Shown in pieces: positions 1-29,040 of a DNA stretch of 37,500 bases; positions within the stretch are counted from its first letter, which is position 1; each line of letters begins with the position of its first letter. The notes under the pieces are model-generated. The model did no database searches, was not told the DNA's origin, and saw only the letters and a list, made by a program, of their open reading frames with translations. A program made the position numbers and the translations under genes. The DNA is from Chrysomallon squamiferum (lineage: Eukaryota > Mollusca > Gastropoda > Neomphalida > Peltospiridae): the NCBI GenBank assembly GCA_012295275.1, contig CM022673.1, positions 26,684,761 to 26,722,260 on the forward strand, read 5' to 3'.

Positions 1-272
1 CTTTTAATAAATATCACCAGCCATTTTGGATGGATTTATAAACTGCAAAGACAGATCTTGATATAGCTTTACACATTTTGATTGATTGCCAAAACACATG
101 ACAGTAAGTAAATAGCCTACTGTTTAAACAACACAATGACAATTTTTGTTTTAAAAGTTCATAAAAAAATAATGATAATAATAATAAAAAAAAAAAATTC
201 CAGTTTTGGGGTCTTTTGTCATTATATAATCCTGTTTTCATTAAAAGTTTATGAATGGAGTATTTTGTGTCT

Positions 273-315
<43 letters not shown>

Positions 316-878
316 TTATACACATATACATACATATGTGTGTGTTATTACACATATACTTTTAAAAACGTCTTGATGCATTAACGTCTTATTTCCTCAT
401 CGAATTATCTTTAAACAGAAATGAATGAGATTAAACTTTGTTTCTTGCTGTCACTGCTGTTTGAGAAGCAATCAATCTCGTTTCCAATATGAAAACTTTG
501 TCACCAGACTCTCAGAGTTTTTGACGTGTAATTGGCGAGAGGTTCTCGCTCTGGTGCCAAAACGCAAACTTCTGTCGTTCCTCGCGGGACCTGCTTGTTG
601 CGTTGTGCGAGATCAAGGCTCAGAAATTTATCACTTATTGATTGCTGTGTCTTATTAGAATTATACTGCTTCCCCTTTGTCTCAAGTGGTTTGGAAAGGT
701 ACCAAGCCATTCACAAGAGTGGCAGTTATGTTATTGTTTACTATCATTTTATTTATTTAGTATTTTAATTCAAGGTGTTTATTTTTTTCAAAAGACACGT
801 TTTGGCTTGAGATAAAAATGTTGTGTAGTGGTTGTTGCAGTTTGTAAATGAAATGCTGTCATTTTTTAATTTATTTGT

Positions 879-909
<31 letters not shown>

Positions 910-1600
910 GTTATTTAGTTATTTGTTTATTTTCAGTTTTGTGTGTTTTTACAATTAACTAAGTGCAGATTTTGACATCTATATTTGTGAGAAAGCAATA
1001 ACATTATGGGTCAAGAATTTTCTTCTTCTTCTTTTCTTCTTCTTCTTCTTCTTCTTTAATGGCCTGAAAGAATAAAACAACCACAATAGTCATTTGATGA
1101 AAACTGAAAAAAAACAAAAAATATAACAAATAAACATTAACATGTAATATATTTTCAAATCAGAAGAAACTTTTGTGAAACATGTTTTTTTTATTTTTTT
1201 TTTTTTTTTTTATTAATCCATCATGACTGTCTCAGTCTATCTGTCTCTCTGTCTCTGTCTCTTTTTTTCTTACTGTCTCTGTGTGAGTTTGCAATACAAG
1301 TGTCTGTGTGTTACAGCCACGTTTATCATTGATTCAGCTGAAAAAACATTCAGTTAAATGACAGCAAAACTCTTCTCTTACAACATTCCAAACACAGACA
1401 TCCCTTATGTCAAACAAAATTTCTATTCTTTTTGGGGGGCTTTCAAGTAAATGTGTTAGTGGTGAAATAACTTTTGTAAAAAAAAAAAAAAAAACTTTTA
1501 TTATTTATTTGTGAAATGTTTAGTTTTTCTTGCTCAGACTGCATGGGAAACATGACATGATCGCTTCGTCATTAAGATGAATAGCTCTGAACTAAACTCT
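1..1600. other. Intergenic, AT-rich, simple repeats
   Basis: No supported gene. Contains a CA microsatellite (about 276-314), a TTTA-type run (860-930), TTC triplets (1020-1057), poly-T (1186-1212) and poly-A (1479-1495). A higher-complexity block at 430-720 carries about eight CpGs between 520 and 610 and short overlapping ORFs on both strands, but no recognisable domain. Confidence 0.6.
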
Positions 1601-1639
1601 GTTTCTCTTCTGACACCTGGTTATACAGGTCTGCATGCG

Positions 1640-3100
1640 TTTTACAGTTATGTCTGACAACTGTGTCTATAGCGCCGTAAACGTACTTTACAGTTACACG
1701 TGATTGCTGTCTTTCTAAAATGTACTTTACAGTTACTATGTCTGTAACACAGTATACACGTATTTTACAGTTACATCTGACTGCTGTCAGTAACACAGTA
1801 TACATGTATTTTACAGTTACATCTGACTGCTGTGTCAGTAACACAGTATAAATGTATTTTACAGTTACATATGACTGCTGTCAGTAACACAGTATACATG
1901 TATTTTACAGTTACATGTGACAGATGTGTCTGTAACAGTATACATGTATTTTACAATTACATGTGACAGATGTGTCTGTATCACTATACATGTATTTTAC
2001 AGTTATATATGACTGCTGTGTCTGTAACACAGTATACATGTATTTTACAGTTACATATGACTGCTGTGTCTGTAACACAGTATACATGTATTTTACAGTT
2101 ACATGTGACAGCTGAGTCTAACACGGTATACATGTATTTTACTGTTACATGTGACTGCTGTCTGTAACACAGTATACATGTATTTTACAGTTACATGTGA
2201 CTGCTGTGTCTATAACACAGTATACATGTATTTTACAGTTACATGTGACAGCTGAGTCTGTAACACAGTATACATGTATTTTACTGTTACATGTGACTGC
2301 TGTCTGTAACACAATATACATGTATTTTACAGTTTCATATGACTGCTGTCTGTAACACAGTATACATGTATTTTACAGTTACATCTGACTGCTGTGTCAG
2401 TAACACAGTATACATGTATTTTACAGTTACATGTGACAGCTGAGTCTGTAACACAGTATACATGTATTTTACAGTTACATGTGACAGCTGAGTCTGTAAC
2501 ACAGTATACATGTATTTTACAGTTACATGTGACAGATGTGTCTGTAACACAGTATACATGTATTTTACAGTTACATGTGACAGCTGAGTCATGTATTTTA
2601 GTTACATCTGACTACTGTGTCTGTAACACAGTATACATGTATTTTACAGTTACATGTGACAGATGTGTCTGTAACACAGTATACATATATTTTACAGTTA
2701 CATGTGACTGCTGTGTCTGTAACACAGTATACATGTATTTTACAGTTACATGTGACAGATGTACCTGTAATACAGTATACATGTATTTTACAGTTACATA
2801 TGACTGCTGTGTCTGTAATACAGTATACATGTATTTTACAGTTACATGTGACAGATGTACCTGTAATACAGTATACATGTATTTTACAGTTACATATGAC
2901 TGCTGTGTCTATAACACAGTATACATGTATTTTACAGTTACATATGACTGCTGTGTCTCTAACACAGTATACATGTATTTTACAGTTACATGTAACTACT
3001 GTGTCTGTATCACAGTATACATGTATTTTACAGTTACATATGACTGCTGTGTCTGTAACACTGTAAATATATTTCAAGGATACATATACTCTGTGTAACT
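1640..3100. repeat. About 48-bp minisatellite, roughly 30 copies
   Basis: The unit reads about CTGTAACACAGTATACATGT, then ATTTTACAGTTACATGTGAC, then TGCTGTGT. Variants alternate between GACTGCTGTGTC, GACAGATGTGTC and GACAGCTGAGTC. The 5' edge (1640-1740) and the last unit (3055-3100) are degenerate while the core is near-identical. Each unit holds inverted pairs (CTGTAA with TTACAG; ACACAG with CTGTGT) and the palindromes GTATAC and ACATGT. Because 48 is a multiple of 3, frames stay open on both strands, so the long ORFs here are repeat artefacts. Confidence 0.93.
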
Positions 3101-3520
3101 TTACGTCATATTCAAATGTTTTTGGCATGTGGGTGTATTGAATATTATAATCTTGACATTTAAAAATAATCAGAATGTAGAGTTCAGTGTGAAAATTGAT
3201 TTTAATTTGTGTAGCATTTAATACACTTCCCTTTAATCTTTCTTTAAGACTGGGAAAAGAACATATGATATTTAAAAATTGATCACTTTTCAACAGATGA
3301 CAGTTACCGAACTAATTAGCACAATTCCTTCCTGATTGTTAGAAAAATATTCTCCGTTTACTCAAGCAATACAAAAAAAGAAGAAAGAAAAGAAAAGAAA
3401 AGAAGAAATATCTTCAGTGTATCTCGAGTCCTATATAATATTCCAGGCAAATTCAGCCACAGAACCCAACTTATGTACATTGTAAATTTACCTTCGTTTT
3501 ACCCCTGAAATTCATGTTTG
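3100..3520. other. AT-rich spacer, no gene seen
   Basis: Non-repetitive AT-rich DNA with a short purine tract of GAAAA units near 3375-3405. I see no coding or RNA signal. Confidence 0.5.
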
Positions 3521-3787
3521 TTCGCCGTGCACAAAGTTTGCAGTGTAGCAGGCTTCAACGATTTATTCTCCACTACTTAATCACTCAATGGCTCTCGTAG
3601 CAGTCGACTTCGCTGGCTCTGCCATTTGTCGAACTTCTGTTTGTCGTGCGAGTCGCAGCCAGTGGAATTAGTGTCCTGAGACGAATTCACTTGTCATATA
3701 AATCGAGGATCTGCGTACACCCCAGTGTTGAGCAAACGTCGTAATGAGTCGGGTAATTAAAACATTCCTGAGAAACAGATTGAGTTA
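3520..3787 (+). promoter_or_regulatory. CpG-dense patch; candidate promoter/5' non-coding exon of GALNT gene
   Basis: About 17 CpG dinucleotides occur between 3520 and 3755 (for example GTCGTGCGAGTCGCAGCC and AACGTCGTAATGAGTCGG), in a window where CpG is otherwise rare. A strong donor-like GTAAGTA follows at 3788-3794. It lies about 2.3 kb upstream of the GALNT ATG on the coding strand. This fits a first non-coding exon spliced to an acceptor just before 6135, but no TATA or initiator is convincing and no acceptor is certain. It could also be an unrelated old exon or mobile-element fragment. Confidence 0.35.
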
Positions 3788-3840
3788 GTAAGTATCAGAT
3801 TTGATTTATTCTTAATGTCTGCTGGTTTATGTATTAGGTG

Positions 3841-4429
<589 letters not shown>

Positions 4430-4430
<1 letters not shown>

Positions 4431-4790
4431 TTAAGTTCAAAACTAAAAATACTTGTTACCTTTGTTGGCTCTTGCACAATGCTTTAACTGTTCGGTGCAT
4501 GATGGCATTTCTCTCACATCGGACCTAATTTGATAGGGAGTTATCTGTGTGCTGTCAAATCTCCTGTGAACTGCCTCACGTTACACTGGGGAGGTTTTGC
4601 TTTAACACTTGGGTCATCCAGCAGACATGGTCAGGTGTATACAGGAATCTCGCTGGCTCTGCAATGTCTTTACCGCCAGGTCTCACATCATAGGCCTCCC
4701 TGTGTTTAAAACATGTCTCGTATGCTTTTGATGAACAACCGTTAGCTTCTTCGCATTTTGTCGTTGTTCGGTAATCCTGTCATTGCCATA
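4430..4790. other. Higher-complexity non-coding block
   Basis: About 360 bases of mixed composition without a supported ORF. It shares the 12-mer CGCTGGCTCTGC (near 4650) with the CpG patch (near 3610). It may be part of a dispersed element or an unrecognised 5' non-coding exon; neither is shown. Confidence 0.35.
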
Positions 4791-4797
4791 ATGGTGC

Positions 4798-4799
4798 TT

Positions 4800-4850
<51 letters not shown>

Positions 4851-5080
4851 TGAATGGGGAGCAGAAGGGAACAAAGTATGTATGTGTGTGGTGTCTTTGT
4901 GTATGTTAGTCATTCTGAGTGTGTGTGTGTGTGTGTGTGTGTGTCCGAATGGTGCAGAAGGGAACAAAGTATGTATGTGTGTGGTGTCTTTGTGTATGTT
5001 AGTCATTCTGAGTGTGTGTGTGTGTGTTTGTAGGCTTTGTTTATATATTACTCTTTGTGTGTGTGTGTGTGTTTATGGTG
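4798..5080. repeat. (TG)n microsatellites with a roughly 95-bp tandem duplication
   Basis: A TG tract (about 4805-4848) is followed by two near-identical segments (about 4852-4945 and 4946-5030). Each contains GCAGAAGGGAACAAAGTATG and a GTTAGTCATTCTGAG end and finishes in TG repeats. Shorter TG runs follow to 5072. Apparent ORFs here on both strands are repeat readings. Confidence 0.85.
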
Positions 5081-6134
5081 GGGATGATAGGGGCATTATT
5101 TATATGAGTTTGTGTGGAAGGAAACAGGTATGTGATGATTTATGGAGGGCGGAAGTTTGGTTGTATAGCAGGTACAGATATATTAGTGGTGTTTTTATTT
5201 GTATATGTGTGCAAGTTACTACTATATATATATCAAAATAAAAAACTAAATATTTTTTCTTTTTTTATAAGAAAATGTTCATTAATTATAGTTAAAGTAG
5301 AATTAAAAACAAAAATAATTTAAAAAAAATAACAGAACAGAAAAAAAAAGAAAAAAGATCCATATTGCTTTATTGTTGGTTCTAAAAAACACAATATTAA
5401 AAAAACATTTAATAAATATATTGATCGTTCTATCATAAAAAAATGATTAAATTATCGTAAATTTATTAAGCTGTCTTCATAAAATGCACAAATCTATGAA
5501 GATTAAGTTATTAATCCTGATTTTTTAGTGTATCATCATGATTGAATAACTGCATAATGACATTTTGTATTTAATTACTTAGGATAAATGATGTAACTTT
5601 TTAATTGGGAAAAGATATCCCTTCATCAAATTTAATATTTGACACACATCCACTTACATATAGATGCATATACACACAATCCAACATGTTCATACATACA
5701 TACATACATAATACTTACAAATATACATATAAAGTTAAACAATACATATGCACAAATATATACATACATAAATATTCATACACACTCACACTTTCTCTCT
5801 CTATCTGTCTCTCTCTCTCTCACACACACAAAACCACACACAAATTCACAAACAAAATCAGACCACACTTTTTTACCATCTAACACAAAACGCTAAAATA
5901 TTAATAATAATATCTCATTAATTTTTTTTTTTTTTTTTTTATTAATTTTTCAGAACACATCTTACACAATGCTGAGATAGTGACAAATCAGACATTCCGA
6001 AAGATTCGAGAATTCCATGACAAGGATTTAAACACGTAAAAAGAGAAAAAAAAAAAAAAAAAAAATTTAAATTTAAAAATTAAAAAAATATATTTTACAT
6101 CTCTGTTCTGTGATAGACGCTGTTGACTGTCAGG
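5081..6134. other. AT-rich region upstream of GALNT start
   Basis: AT-rich DNA with CATA/CACA-rich low complexity at 5640-5840 and poly-T/poly-A tracts at 5922-5940 and 6047-6065. A 5' splice acceptor for a leader intron may lie at GATAG (about 6110-6114) or TGTCAG (about 6128-6133), just before the ATG; I cannot choose. No gene seen. Confidence 0.45.
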
Positions 6135-22520
<16,386 letters not shown>

Positions 22521-22528
22521 AGCATTAG

Positions 22529-23034
22529 AATTTTTTTTTTTTAATTTAAATTTTTTTATATTTCAAAGTAACAATTAACAAAAGTAGAGAATAATAAAAG
22601 AAAGAAGACAAACAAAAAACAAAAATAGTAGTAACCAGTAATTAAAACATTTCTGTGGATTTTTAAAACTCCTCTTCTTTGAACAGTTTAGAGCTATGTG
22701 GATGATTTTTATTTTGTCGATTGCCATATCTATGCAAATCAGATTAGGATATGGATTGTTTTTTTTTTTTTTTTTTTGTATTTTTATTACTACCCTGTCT
22801 CTGGTAGAAATGGGAAAAACTAGCATTCCATTGATTGTTGCTGAGACAAAAAGAAGTAATGATGTTACCTACATCTCGCAATCCAGCGTGCCTTTGGTCA
22901 ATGATGCCTTCTACAAGTGCATTGCAGTGGACACAAAACAATTTTACTTGAGAACTTTCTGGACGATTGTTTTGCTGTGCTTTATTATGTGATGTGTGTA
23001 AATTTAAAAAAAAAAAAAATGCAACTGCTTAAAC
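22529..23034 (+). other. GALNT downstream / probable 3' UTR
   Basis: AT-rich with poly-T (22532-22541, 22760-22777). A 98-codon ATG frame starts at 22696 with a hydrophobic N-terminus but no recognised domain and lies where a 3' UTR is expected; it is probably non-coding. Confidence 0.4.
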
Positions 23035-23533
23035 CAGTGATTTCCAATCAGTGAATATCTACATGACAGGTCTGCGAATCTGCCAACATTGACTGATTTC
23101 CCCAAAAGCTCTAGGTTCCTTCCAAACATTTTCAAAGGTTCTTCAGAGCTCTGGTAATCCTGAGCTCTAGATACCTTCCAGATATCTTTAAGGGTTCTTC
23201 AGATGTCTGAGTTACTTCTAGACATCTTGGAGGGTTTTTTAGATTCCCTCCTGACATTTTAAAGGGTTCTGCAGAGCTCAGACATTTTGCCAGACTCTTC
23301 GAAGGGTTCCACTTGGCTGTAGGTTTCTTTCAGTGATCTAGGTTTCTTTCAGTGATCTAGGTTCCTTCCAAACATATTCAGTGGTTTGACAAAGGTCTAA
23401 GGATTCCATCAGCACTCTTCAAGGATTGCACAAAAAAAACCTGTTAATATATTAAATTATAAACTTTTCAGTTCCTGAGTTAACGAAGAAAGAAAGAAAG
23501 AAAATGCAGTAGGAAAATGGTTGGAAATCACAG
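23035..23533. mobile_element. Probable non-autonomous hAT-type element (MITE)
   Basis: The left end CAGTGATTTCCAATC (23035-23049) and right end GGTTGGAAATCACAG (23519-23533) are inverted repeats matching at 13 of 15 positions. CAGTG(A/G)TT-CCAA is typical of hAT termini. The interior carries five to seven degenerate units of about 50 bases (AGGTTCCTTCCAAACAT, TTTTCAAAGGTTCTTCAGAG), an internal style seen in hAT MITEs. No transposase frame is present. The flanking 8-mers GCTTAAAC and GTGAACAC match poorly, so the target duplication is decayed or the ends are slightly off. Confidence 0.55.
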
Positions 23534-24740
23534 GTGAACACAAAAGCGTACAACAAACTACTTAGGTTTATATTTACAAAAATCTACTATGACCTTGTTA
23601 GTTAGTTTAGAATTATGTGAATTTATACATACAGCCAGGAAATAATTTTTTTTTTTTTTCTTGTTAATTTTCATGGCTCACATATCCTATTAAACAAAAC
23701 TAATACTTACCCTGAAATTAATAATTTCAGTTTTGCATTAAGTTTAATGAAATATTCACTGAACTGGTTTAACTGGGAAGAATTACTTTAATCACCTGTT
23801 TCCTTACATTTTAATATACATTTTTAATCTACTTATATTTTGCACACGTGCAAAAAAAATCTGTGTATGTGTTAAAGAACGTAACACATTTTGATGCCGT
23901 TTTTACATTCCTTGAACTTGCATTCCATATAGAAGTGTACAAAATGTTTTGTTATCCAGTGAAATAACATGAACCATGCATGACTGATATTATGTTGTAA
24001 ATCTTTGTTGAAGAAAATTTTAAACAGATAATTATTTTGAAAAAGAAGCTTTCATTGATTTTATTTTTGCGTTTTTTTGTTTTGGGATTAAACCTGTTGT
24101 ATTTTGTGAATGATGATAACGCAGTTATTAATGGAGAGTGTATAAAAAAAACATTTCTTGGTTTTTTTGTTGTTTTTTGAGGTGAACTGTGTTGTATAAT
24201 CTTTGTTTAAGTTTTGGATAAGACAAATCCAAGTGTGTGTTCGGAAGATGAAAATGTGGGCACAATCAGTAAGTGGCATCCTCACTGGGCAACTTCTTGT
24301 AACGATTCATCAAAAATGATCAATTTTTTTTTTTTTTTTTTTTTTTATATAGGTCATTAAAATTTGTCACCATAAGGCTGATATAAAACTTGTGATGAAA
24401 TTTTATTTTTTATAATGAAAACAGAGCTGGTTTTATGTCTTTCATAAAAACATCTTTATTAATAAATTTTTTTTTGGTTGGCAGAGGGGGTTTTTTGTCT
24501 TTGTTTTCATTATAATCTTTAATTCTTTTTTTTCTTTTTCTTTTCTTTTCTTCTTCTTCCTTTTTTATTTATTTATTTTATTAATTTAATTTTCTGTTAA
24601 TATATTTAAATTCAGAAAGTTAACAAAGGCAAAAGGGAATGCAGCAATTATTTTACATTTTCACTGGTTGAAAGAAATATGAGGTTTGTTTTACAAACTG
24701 ATAAAAAAGACAAACAGTTCTGGAATTTTAACCGTTTGTT
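23534..24740. other. Downstream AT-rich DNA, possible long 3' UTR of GALNT gene
   Basis: No gene seen. Contains poly-T tracts (23648-23659, 24326-24346) and a C/T-rich stretch (24524-24562). Composition is consistent with a long 3' UTR or intergenic DNA. Confidence 0.4.
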
Positions 24741-25300
24741 TAGCAGTCAAAACTTGAGAATGCCTTTAGAGCACAATTTAAACTGTATTATCAGAATAAT
24801 AAAAATTGTCTTGTTTTACAGGGAAAATGGCAAACTGATTTGTTTTAAAATGTTGATAGAGGGCAAATATGAAAATTGCTTTATTACAATTTATAGCACA
24901 ATTAAGATGCAAAAGAGTACAATTTAAATTGTTTTAACATGATGTCATTGAACAAAAATATTAAAATTATTTTATTTATTTAATAAATTTATAACAAAAC
25001 AGTACAATTTAAATTATTGTAATTAATGTTGAAACAGTGCAACTGTGAAACTTAATGAAACATACTGAAAATATTATTACACATAACTCAAAATAGTTCA
25101 GTTTAAATTATTTTAACATGTTGACACAGTGCAAAACTTGTTTTAATGTGTTGGTATAACTTATCACACTATTATCAGAATGCAGAAGTTCAGTTTAAAT
25201 TATTTTAACAAAGTGGTACCATCTAGAATTAACATTTAGAATTCAAAACAATACTTTTTAAGTTGTTTCAAACATGTTGACCAAACAGAAAATGGATCAG
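24740..25300. repeat. Decayed tandem repeat, period about 85-95 bp
   Basis: A core like AG(T/C)(A/T)CA(A/G)TTTAAATT(A/G)TTTTAACAT recurs near 24772, 24918, 25004, 25099, 25189 and, weakly, 25253, often followed by GTTGACACAGTGCAA-like bases. Copies are strongly diverged. Confidence 0.55.
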
Positions 25301-25893
25301 AGCTGATACAGAATATGTCAGAATAGATTATGAAAGTATGATTTGTTTTCAAACAAGTTGTTGCAAAGTGAGGATGTCATCTTCAGCCGTTGTGGATGAT
25401 GTTTACAACTGGTAATTTATGTCATGCATTTTGTAACTGAAAAATCGTGCAATCAGCATTTTTGTTATTAAAACAATATCACATTTTAGCGTGTGTACGA
25501 TTCTTTGAACAGTGACTGTTTGAACGGTTGTATGCAACCATCCTAATTTTTTGTTTTATGTTTGTGTATGTCTGTATATCTGTGTGTTTTGTGTGTGTGT
25601 GCATGCGTGCGTGTGTGCACATGCGTGTCAGAAAAACAGTTTTAATCAACAGTGAGGATTTTTTATCCTCTTTTCATGGCCCCTAATTATTTTTTTATGT
25701 AACCGTTTTAGTTTCTGTAGAACTGTTGTTATTTTACAGTGATAGCAAATTCTAAAAAATTAAACAAATTAATTATTTTTGTATGGTTGGTAGTGAGCTT
25801 CTGTAGTGATAAACTTATTAATATATCTGTGTATCCCAACAAGAAAGTATTTTTTGTTAACGTCTGTCTGTGTATATATTTAATTGTGTAAAT
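25300..25893. other. Non-repetitive block, possible 3' UTR end of GALNT gene
   Basis: Less AT-biased than its surroundings, with a TG-rich part (25560-25628). No coding frame of note. Confidence 0.35.
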
Positions 25894-25899
25894 AATAAA
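25894..25899 (+). terminator. Candidate poly(A) signal AATAAA
   Basis: AATAAA follows a TGTGTATATATTT-type U-rich element and is followed within about 50 bases by GT-rich sequence (TTTGCTGGTTTACTGTTGGG). That order is right for a 3' end on the + strand. AATAAA is common by chance in DNA this AT-rich, so support is weak. Confidence 0.25.
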
Positions 25900-25919
25900 A
25901 TCATAATTGTGGGATTCTC

Positions 25920-28080
25920 ATTTGCTGGTTTACTGTTGGGTTAAAATGACTTTGTGCTGTCTTTTTTTTTAATTTATTTTTTTTTTTTTGGTGTGGCAGA
26001 AATTTCAACGGTTTTGCTTCGTAATGAACTTCTAATAATGTTAAAATATAATTATGTACAAATTTTCAAATTTCATTAATTAATTGTTCATCAGACATCC
26101 ATATAAATGTGTCGTACCATTGAAATAATGAATTTACAAATTGCAATTAGTATATTTATTATTATTAGAAATAATTATTATCACATTATCTGTTGGTGTT
26201 TTTTTTTTGGGGGGGGCTTGTTTGTTATTTAATTTATCACAGTCAAAATAATAATGAATTTAAGATTATTATAAACAAACTAGCTTTGTTTTTTTTAATA
26301 AAATCACATATCAACAAATCCAGGTGTAAAATGGAAAATTTGAGTGTTTAACAATAAATTGTTTCTTTATTCTTTAATAATGAGAATATTTCAAACAGTA
26401 AAAAAATCTTTGAAATTTTTTAGACTGAATTTACGTCATTATACCCCCAAGCGAATTAGAATTCTTTTTTTTTTTTTTTTTTTTTAATGAATACATATTC
26501 ATACAATTACTTAATGCATCAATTACACAATCACTTCTCATGCAGTATTACACTATTTGTTGTTATTTATCCTTGTGAAAATGTTAATTATTTAAAATGT
26601 TTATACAACTTGGGCTTCCTTGTAAAACTATTACATATTCTATCAGTACTCTGCAGATATAAATCAAGGATGTTTCGTCTTTGTTTCAAAATACATTTTT
26701 AATTTGTGTTTTGTGTTACGGAAAAATTACATAAAGTTTCTCTTTTATTACATTCTGACATGAATCTGTAACTGTTTTCCTTATTAATCAGAATATAATA
26801 TTTGAGTGTTGTAAACCATTTAGTAAAACTATTTTGAAGATCACAACCAATATTAAAAAGGTAAAAATAAAATTTGTAATCTATAATTAAATTGTTTATC
26901 AGTTAAAATCAGTTAAGAAATGAAAATTATACTTAAAATAATGATTTTAGTTTGATTAAAACTTGATTATTATTTTATTTGAAAACAAATTAATTTTGAT
27001 TTCATTTTAATACCAGAAAGAAAAAGATTTACATACAATTTCAGTGATATTTAAAAGTTTAGCAGGAAACGTCTTTATAACTGAAATGTAATGTGTTAAA
27101 AACAAATGTCTAGTCTTTATATACATTCACACATACATTGATTTTAAAATTTGCTTTATTGTTTAAAAAGATTTTTTTAATATAGTAAATAAAGCAAAAA
27201 TAAAAATCATACAAGAATATTGCATCTACTTAAAATGTTTACCTCTACAATTTGTTGTTTTCTGGTCTTGTAGTAACACAAGCTTCACCACTGAGGTTAT
27301 AAACAATAACAACATATTGTTAAATAACATTTGTATATATATATATTTGATCATTTTACATACATTTTAACTTCTATTTTCTATTTTTTTTATTTTTTTT
27401 TTTTAAACTTCTGCAAAGCATTATACTTTGGCATAATTTAACTGAACCTGTTTGGTCAATATCCTTGTCTGGATGGATTTAAAAAAAGTGAAAAAACAAA
27501 ATAATGACAGAATTTGAATATACATTTTTATATCTTTATAACATATCAAACTTTGGACCCCTATCACAAAACTACACAATAGAATACTTCATAAAGCTTG
27601 TTGTGCAAATGTAGACTGTTTTTAATTTGCAAATTTGTTTTGAAGAGCAAGTAAAAAATTGTGTATGGTGTTGCTGTTATTAAAAATATACTGCTGTTGA
27701 TGTGTACTGTACTGGCAAAATGAAGTGCCTTTTGAAATAAATATGATTTTCTAAAATTATGTTTTTATTAGTTTTCTTTCTGCTTGTAACAGTTCTGCAT
27801 CCTAAAGAAGAGAGTTTTGTAGAAACAGAAAAACAAAGAATACAAGCCAATAATACATACATAAGTACTCTTTTTAACCCAAATGACGTTTAATTAACAT
27901 TTTCCTATGACAAGAAATAATACACAAAAACAATTAATAAACTGGTACAATTAAAAAAACAAAAACTGACAGATGTCTTCCAACAAATGTAAGGGTGATT
28001 AAAATTGCATACTTGTTATAAAAAATACTTTGAACTGTTAGAACAAAAAAAAAATTAAATTTTAAAAGATTATATATATA
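25920..28080. other. AT-rich intergenic region between convergent genes
   Basis: No gene recognised. Poly-T at 26466-26485, (TA)n at 27334-27346. AATAAA on + (27736-27741) and its complement TTTATT (27764-27769) sit close together and could serve as poly(A) signals for both converging genes, but neither is demonstrated. Confidence 0.4.
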
Positions 28081-28660
28081 TATATATATATCAATACTGG
28101 GACTGGCAATGTTTTTTTCAAAAATAATTTGAGACCCAAAGGTCAAGAACTGGCCCAGGCCTGACAAACAGTGACATTGCCTCTCTTCCATTCATGTTTA
28201 TCAAGACTTGTACTCTCATTCTGTACTCCTTTTATTTTTAAAAATACAAAATAAAACCACTGAAACAACACAGGTCATATTCCTCTCAATGTTAACTAGT
28301 GAAGTTAATGCATCATTACTGACAACAGGCAAGAAGCATTGTGGTCTCTACTCTAGAGGCTATTTCAGCACAGAATTCACTGTCTACAGTTTTGAATTCA
28401 GCTGTCATGATTAAGTAAAGTAGAAATATTACTGTAGAAGCTGAAAAGTCTCTCCTTCCCCATCACTCCAAAAAAAAATAATAAAAAAATAAAAAAATAA
28501 AATAACCCCAAAAATATGTAAAAAAGGAGCTGCAATTACTAAAGCATGGTGTGATTTGGTCTTGATAATTTTGTTCATTTAGGAAGAGAGCATGCATACA
28601 GGAAATATTTGTTTTATTTGCAAATATTCTGTAACATACAATACAATGCTAAACTGTTTT
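28081..28660. other. Higher-complexity non-coding island
   Basis: The part from 28090 to 28460 is clearly richer in G and C than its flanks (for example AACTGGCCCAGGCCTGAC). Short frames on both strands show no domain. It could be part of the 3' UTR of the minus-strand gene, a conserved element or a mobile-element fragment. Confidence 0.35.
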
Positions 28661-28669
28661 AAGAAGAAA

Positions 28670-29040
28670 TACACACATGAAAAATAAAAAGATGAAAATA
28701 TTTTTTTTAAAAAGAAGTGAAAACTAAAATGGAAACAGTTTTGACTGAAATACAAAACTAAATGATGAATTTTTAAAAGAATAATAAAAAAATATATATA
28801 TGAGGTAAAGATTTAAGAAAAGTGAAAAATAAATGATTAAAAACAGTTTTAAGTGAAGTGAAAAATGAAATTATGAAAACAGTTTGGAAAACAAAAAGTA
28901 AAATGATGTAAACAATTATAAATGAAAAACAAAATGGTGGAGATAGTTTCAAGTGAAATCAAAACTAAAATGACAAAAACAGTCCCACAAGATGCGAAAA
29001 GGAAGAACTGAAAATTAGATTATTTTAAAGACAGTTTTAA
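28670..29040. repeat. Decayed A-rich tandem repeat, period about 45-55 bp
   Basis: A motif near AAGTGAAAA(A/C)TAAAATGA followed by TGAAAACAGTTT recurs about seven times between 28710 and 29000 with many substitutions. Confidence 0.5.

Noticed and set aside
501-768. Short overlapping ORFs on both strands in the CpG-containing block
   Set aside because: No conserved motif, no splice context, and similar lengths on opposite strands; kept only as an unassigned block.
2394-3098. 234-codon open frame with repeating VTQYTCILQLH/CNTVYMYFTVTCD patterns, and mirror frames on the - strand
   Set aside because: Produced by a 48-bp repeat whose length is a multiple of 3; open in several frames on both strands, with no signal peptide or domain.
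6123-6134. Start at TTG (6123) adding four residues to GALNT exon 1
   Set aside because: An animal nuclear gene would use the ATG at 6135, which has good context and leads straight to the basic tail and membrane anchor.
22696-22992. 98-codon ATG frame with hydrophobic N-terminus downstream of GALNT
   Set aside because: Interrupted by a poly-T-coded Phe run, no domain, lies in probable 3' UTR; likely chance.
27934-28191. 85-codon minus-strand frame (MEERQCHCLSGLGQFLTF start)
   Set aside because: Runs into a (TA)n microsatellite and shows no domain; possible 3' UTR or element fragment only.
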